Of a stretch of 64,000 nt of DNA, positions 62,894 to 64,000 are shown in pieces. Origin of the DNA: Malachius bipustulatus. Lineage: Eukaryota; Arthropoda; Insecta; Coleoptera; Melyridae. Numbering within the stretch: position 1 is the first letter of the stretch; every line of letters begins with the position of its first letter. Both the position numbers and the translations under genes were made by a program. Below the pieces are notes generated by a model. That model made no database searches and had not been told where the DNA came from. It saw only the letters and a program-made list of their open reading frames with translations. The stretch is from contig OU342632.1 in the NCBI GenBank assembly GCA_910589415.1, forward strand, positions 39,817,637 to 39,881,636. Reading direction: 5' to 3'.

Positions 62894-64000
62894 TATACTT
62901 ATAAAATATGTAATAATTTATTTACTCAGGCAATTTTTAAGTTTGATAGTTTGAGCTCAGACTTAACCAAAAATGAAAGAATCTTAATAAAGGTATGTGA
63001 GATTTGTGAAAAAAAAACTGGCCTTGTAGTGAAAATATTTTGCCAAATGTGGACACTAAGCCGGTGTGTTTTTTAAGTGTTTCGACTTGACGAAAACACG
63101 ACAGAAGTCGTAACATCCCCGGCCGTACCTATACAATCAACCAAGGTGTTTATACAACGCAAGTGTTTGTTTAACTGCAAAAACATCCCTTCTTTTTCCT
63201 TTTCTCCGCTATCTCTTCTATATAGACCATTCCAGTGTATTTTTCAGACCCGGTTTCTGTCTCGCACTGATGCCGACAGAAATTATGTTTTACATCTTTT
63301 CAAAACATACCTTGAAGCTTTTATTTTGTATCTTTACACATTGTAACGTAAAACCTTGCATTTATATACGTACCTACTATACTTATATATTATGCATGTA
63401 GGTATTAGGTAGTTTTATTAATATAACATGATTACAAACATGTTATTAATACTTATAATTTAACACCCTTACATTATTATTATAAAAAAACGTATTTTGT
63501 CACTTGAATATTACTTTAAAATCTAATGTTTGACACCTGATATTATACCTAGTCAAAATTGTAAAATTTATGTTTTCAATCAGCACTTTATAGAATCTCT
63601 GCTGGTGGATATTATAAACGTTACACGTGTTTCGCTACTTTTAAAGTAGCAGCTTTCTTTAGACATGTAAATGAGTAAAATTATTGATATAGTAACATAG
63701 CAACAGTAGGTATGGTAACCTAAGTGATCTTAAAACAAGTAGGTAACTAGATTTGAATGATTGATTTAAATGAATTCTAACAGAACTAACTAGATCATAA
63801 TATAATTTCTTCAGAATCTTCTTAGTTGTTACCTAATATCAAGAAGAAAATGCAACAGTGGAGAACGATATGTCTAGCTGTTCATTCATGACTGCGTGTA
63901 TTGTTTTTATATAACTGTCTGTGGATCTCTAGAGATTCAAGAAAATTTAATTTAAAATAATGATCACAATGATTAAGTAATATAATTAAATTTTGTTGCT
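62894..64000. other. unassigned to window end
   Basis: No exon is supported. A frame at 63077-63346 (89 codons) has no recognisable family and follows directly on element debris. The short dispersed repeat at 63616-63641 (AAACGTTACACGTGTTTCGC) matches 41271-41298. Confidence 0.35.

Noticed and set aside
63077..63346. 89-codon frame
   Set aside because: No recognisable motif or splice structure, and it lies right after element debris.

Overview
This is a stretch of an animal nuclear genome, most likely an insect. Genes are split into short exons by GT-AG introns, the DNA is AT-rich, and the transposable elements are of insect type. One gene (28700-36905, minus) has the composite architecture of the insect 26-29 kDa cysteine protease (26-29-p). 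The order of insect cannot be settled from the sequence alone. I rebuilt seven complete host genes by joining exons in frame; each has a length close to its known orthologues. There is no CRISPR array, operon, rRNA or convincing functional tRNA.

Gene layout: CFAP36 (minus, 3627-5332); TMEM192 (plus, 10342-15228); BLOC1S6/pallidin (plus, 19285-20620), tail to tail with proteasome beta5 (minus, 20766-23127); MRPL39 (plus, 26197-28269), tail to tail with the 26-29-p cysteine protease (minus, 28700-36905); DUS4L-type tRNA-dihydrouridine synthase (plus, 38979-50154). These are unrelated housekeeping or lysosome-related functions (cilia, lysosomal membrane, BLOC-1, proteasome, mitochondrial ribosome, proteolysis, tRNA modification). 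I see no shared pathway, only ordinary neighbours. A 19-codon candidate first exon at 55266 may open a further gene that runs past the window.

The rest is dominated by transposable elements, many of them inside introns. The main group has ends TA-CAGGGTG...CACCCTG-TA and is strongly palindromic. At least seven of these elements carry a second copy of the terminal motif 89-133 bp inside each arm, an inverted-repeat/direct-repeat layout. The same 635-bp core occurs inside two unrelated pairs of outer arms. A 2.7-kb member with arms of about 700 bp (59918-62636) still holds a decayed mariner-like transposase with catalytic spacing near DD41D. Other elements are an intact 2707-bp element encoding a 460-residue DD82E transposase (56309-59015), a hAT element nested in a tRNA-derived SINE (8578-9703), a second hAT (31675-32166), a piggyBac-like element with repeated internal motifs (32214-32672), a decayed PIF/Harbinger element with a Myb-like partner gene (42541-44409), a LINE 3' fragment (40109-40653) and several MITE families. 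From about 50.2 kb to the end the window is mostly mobile-element DNA and unassigned sequence.
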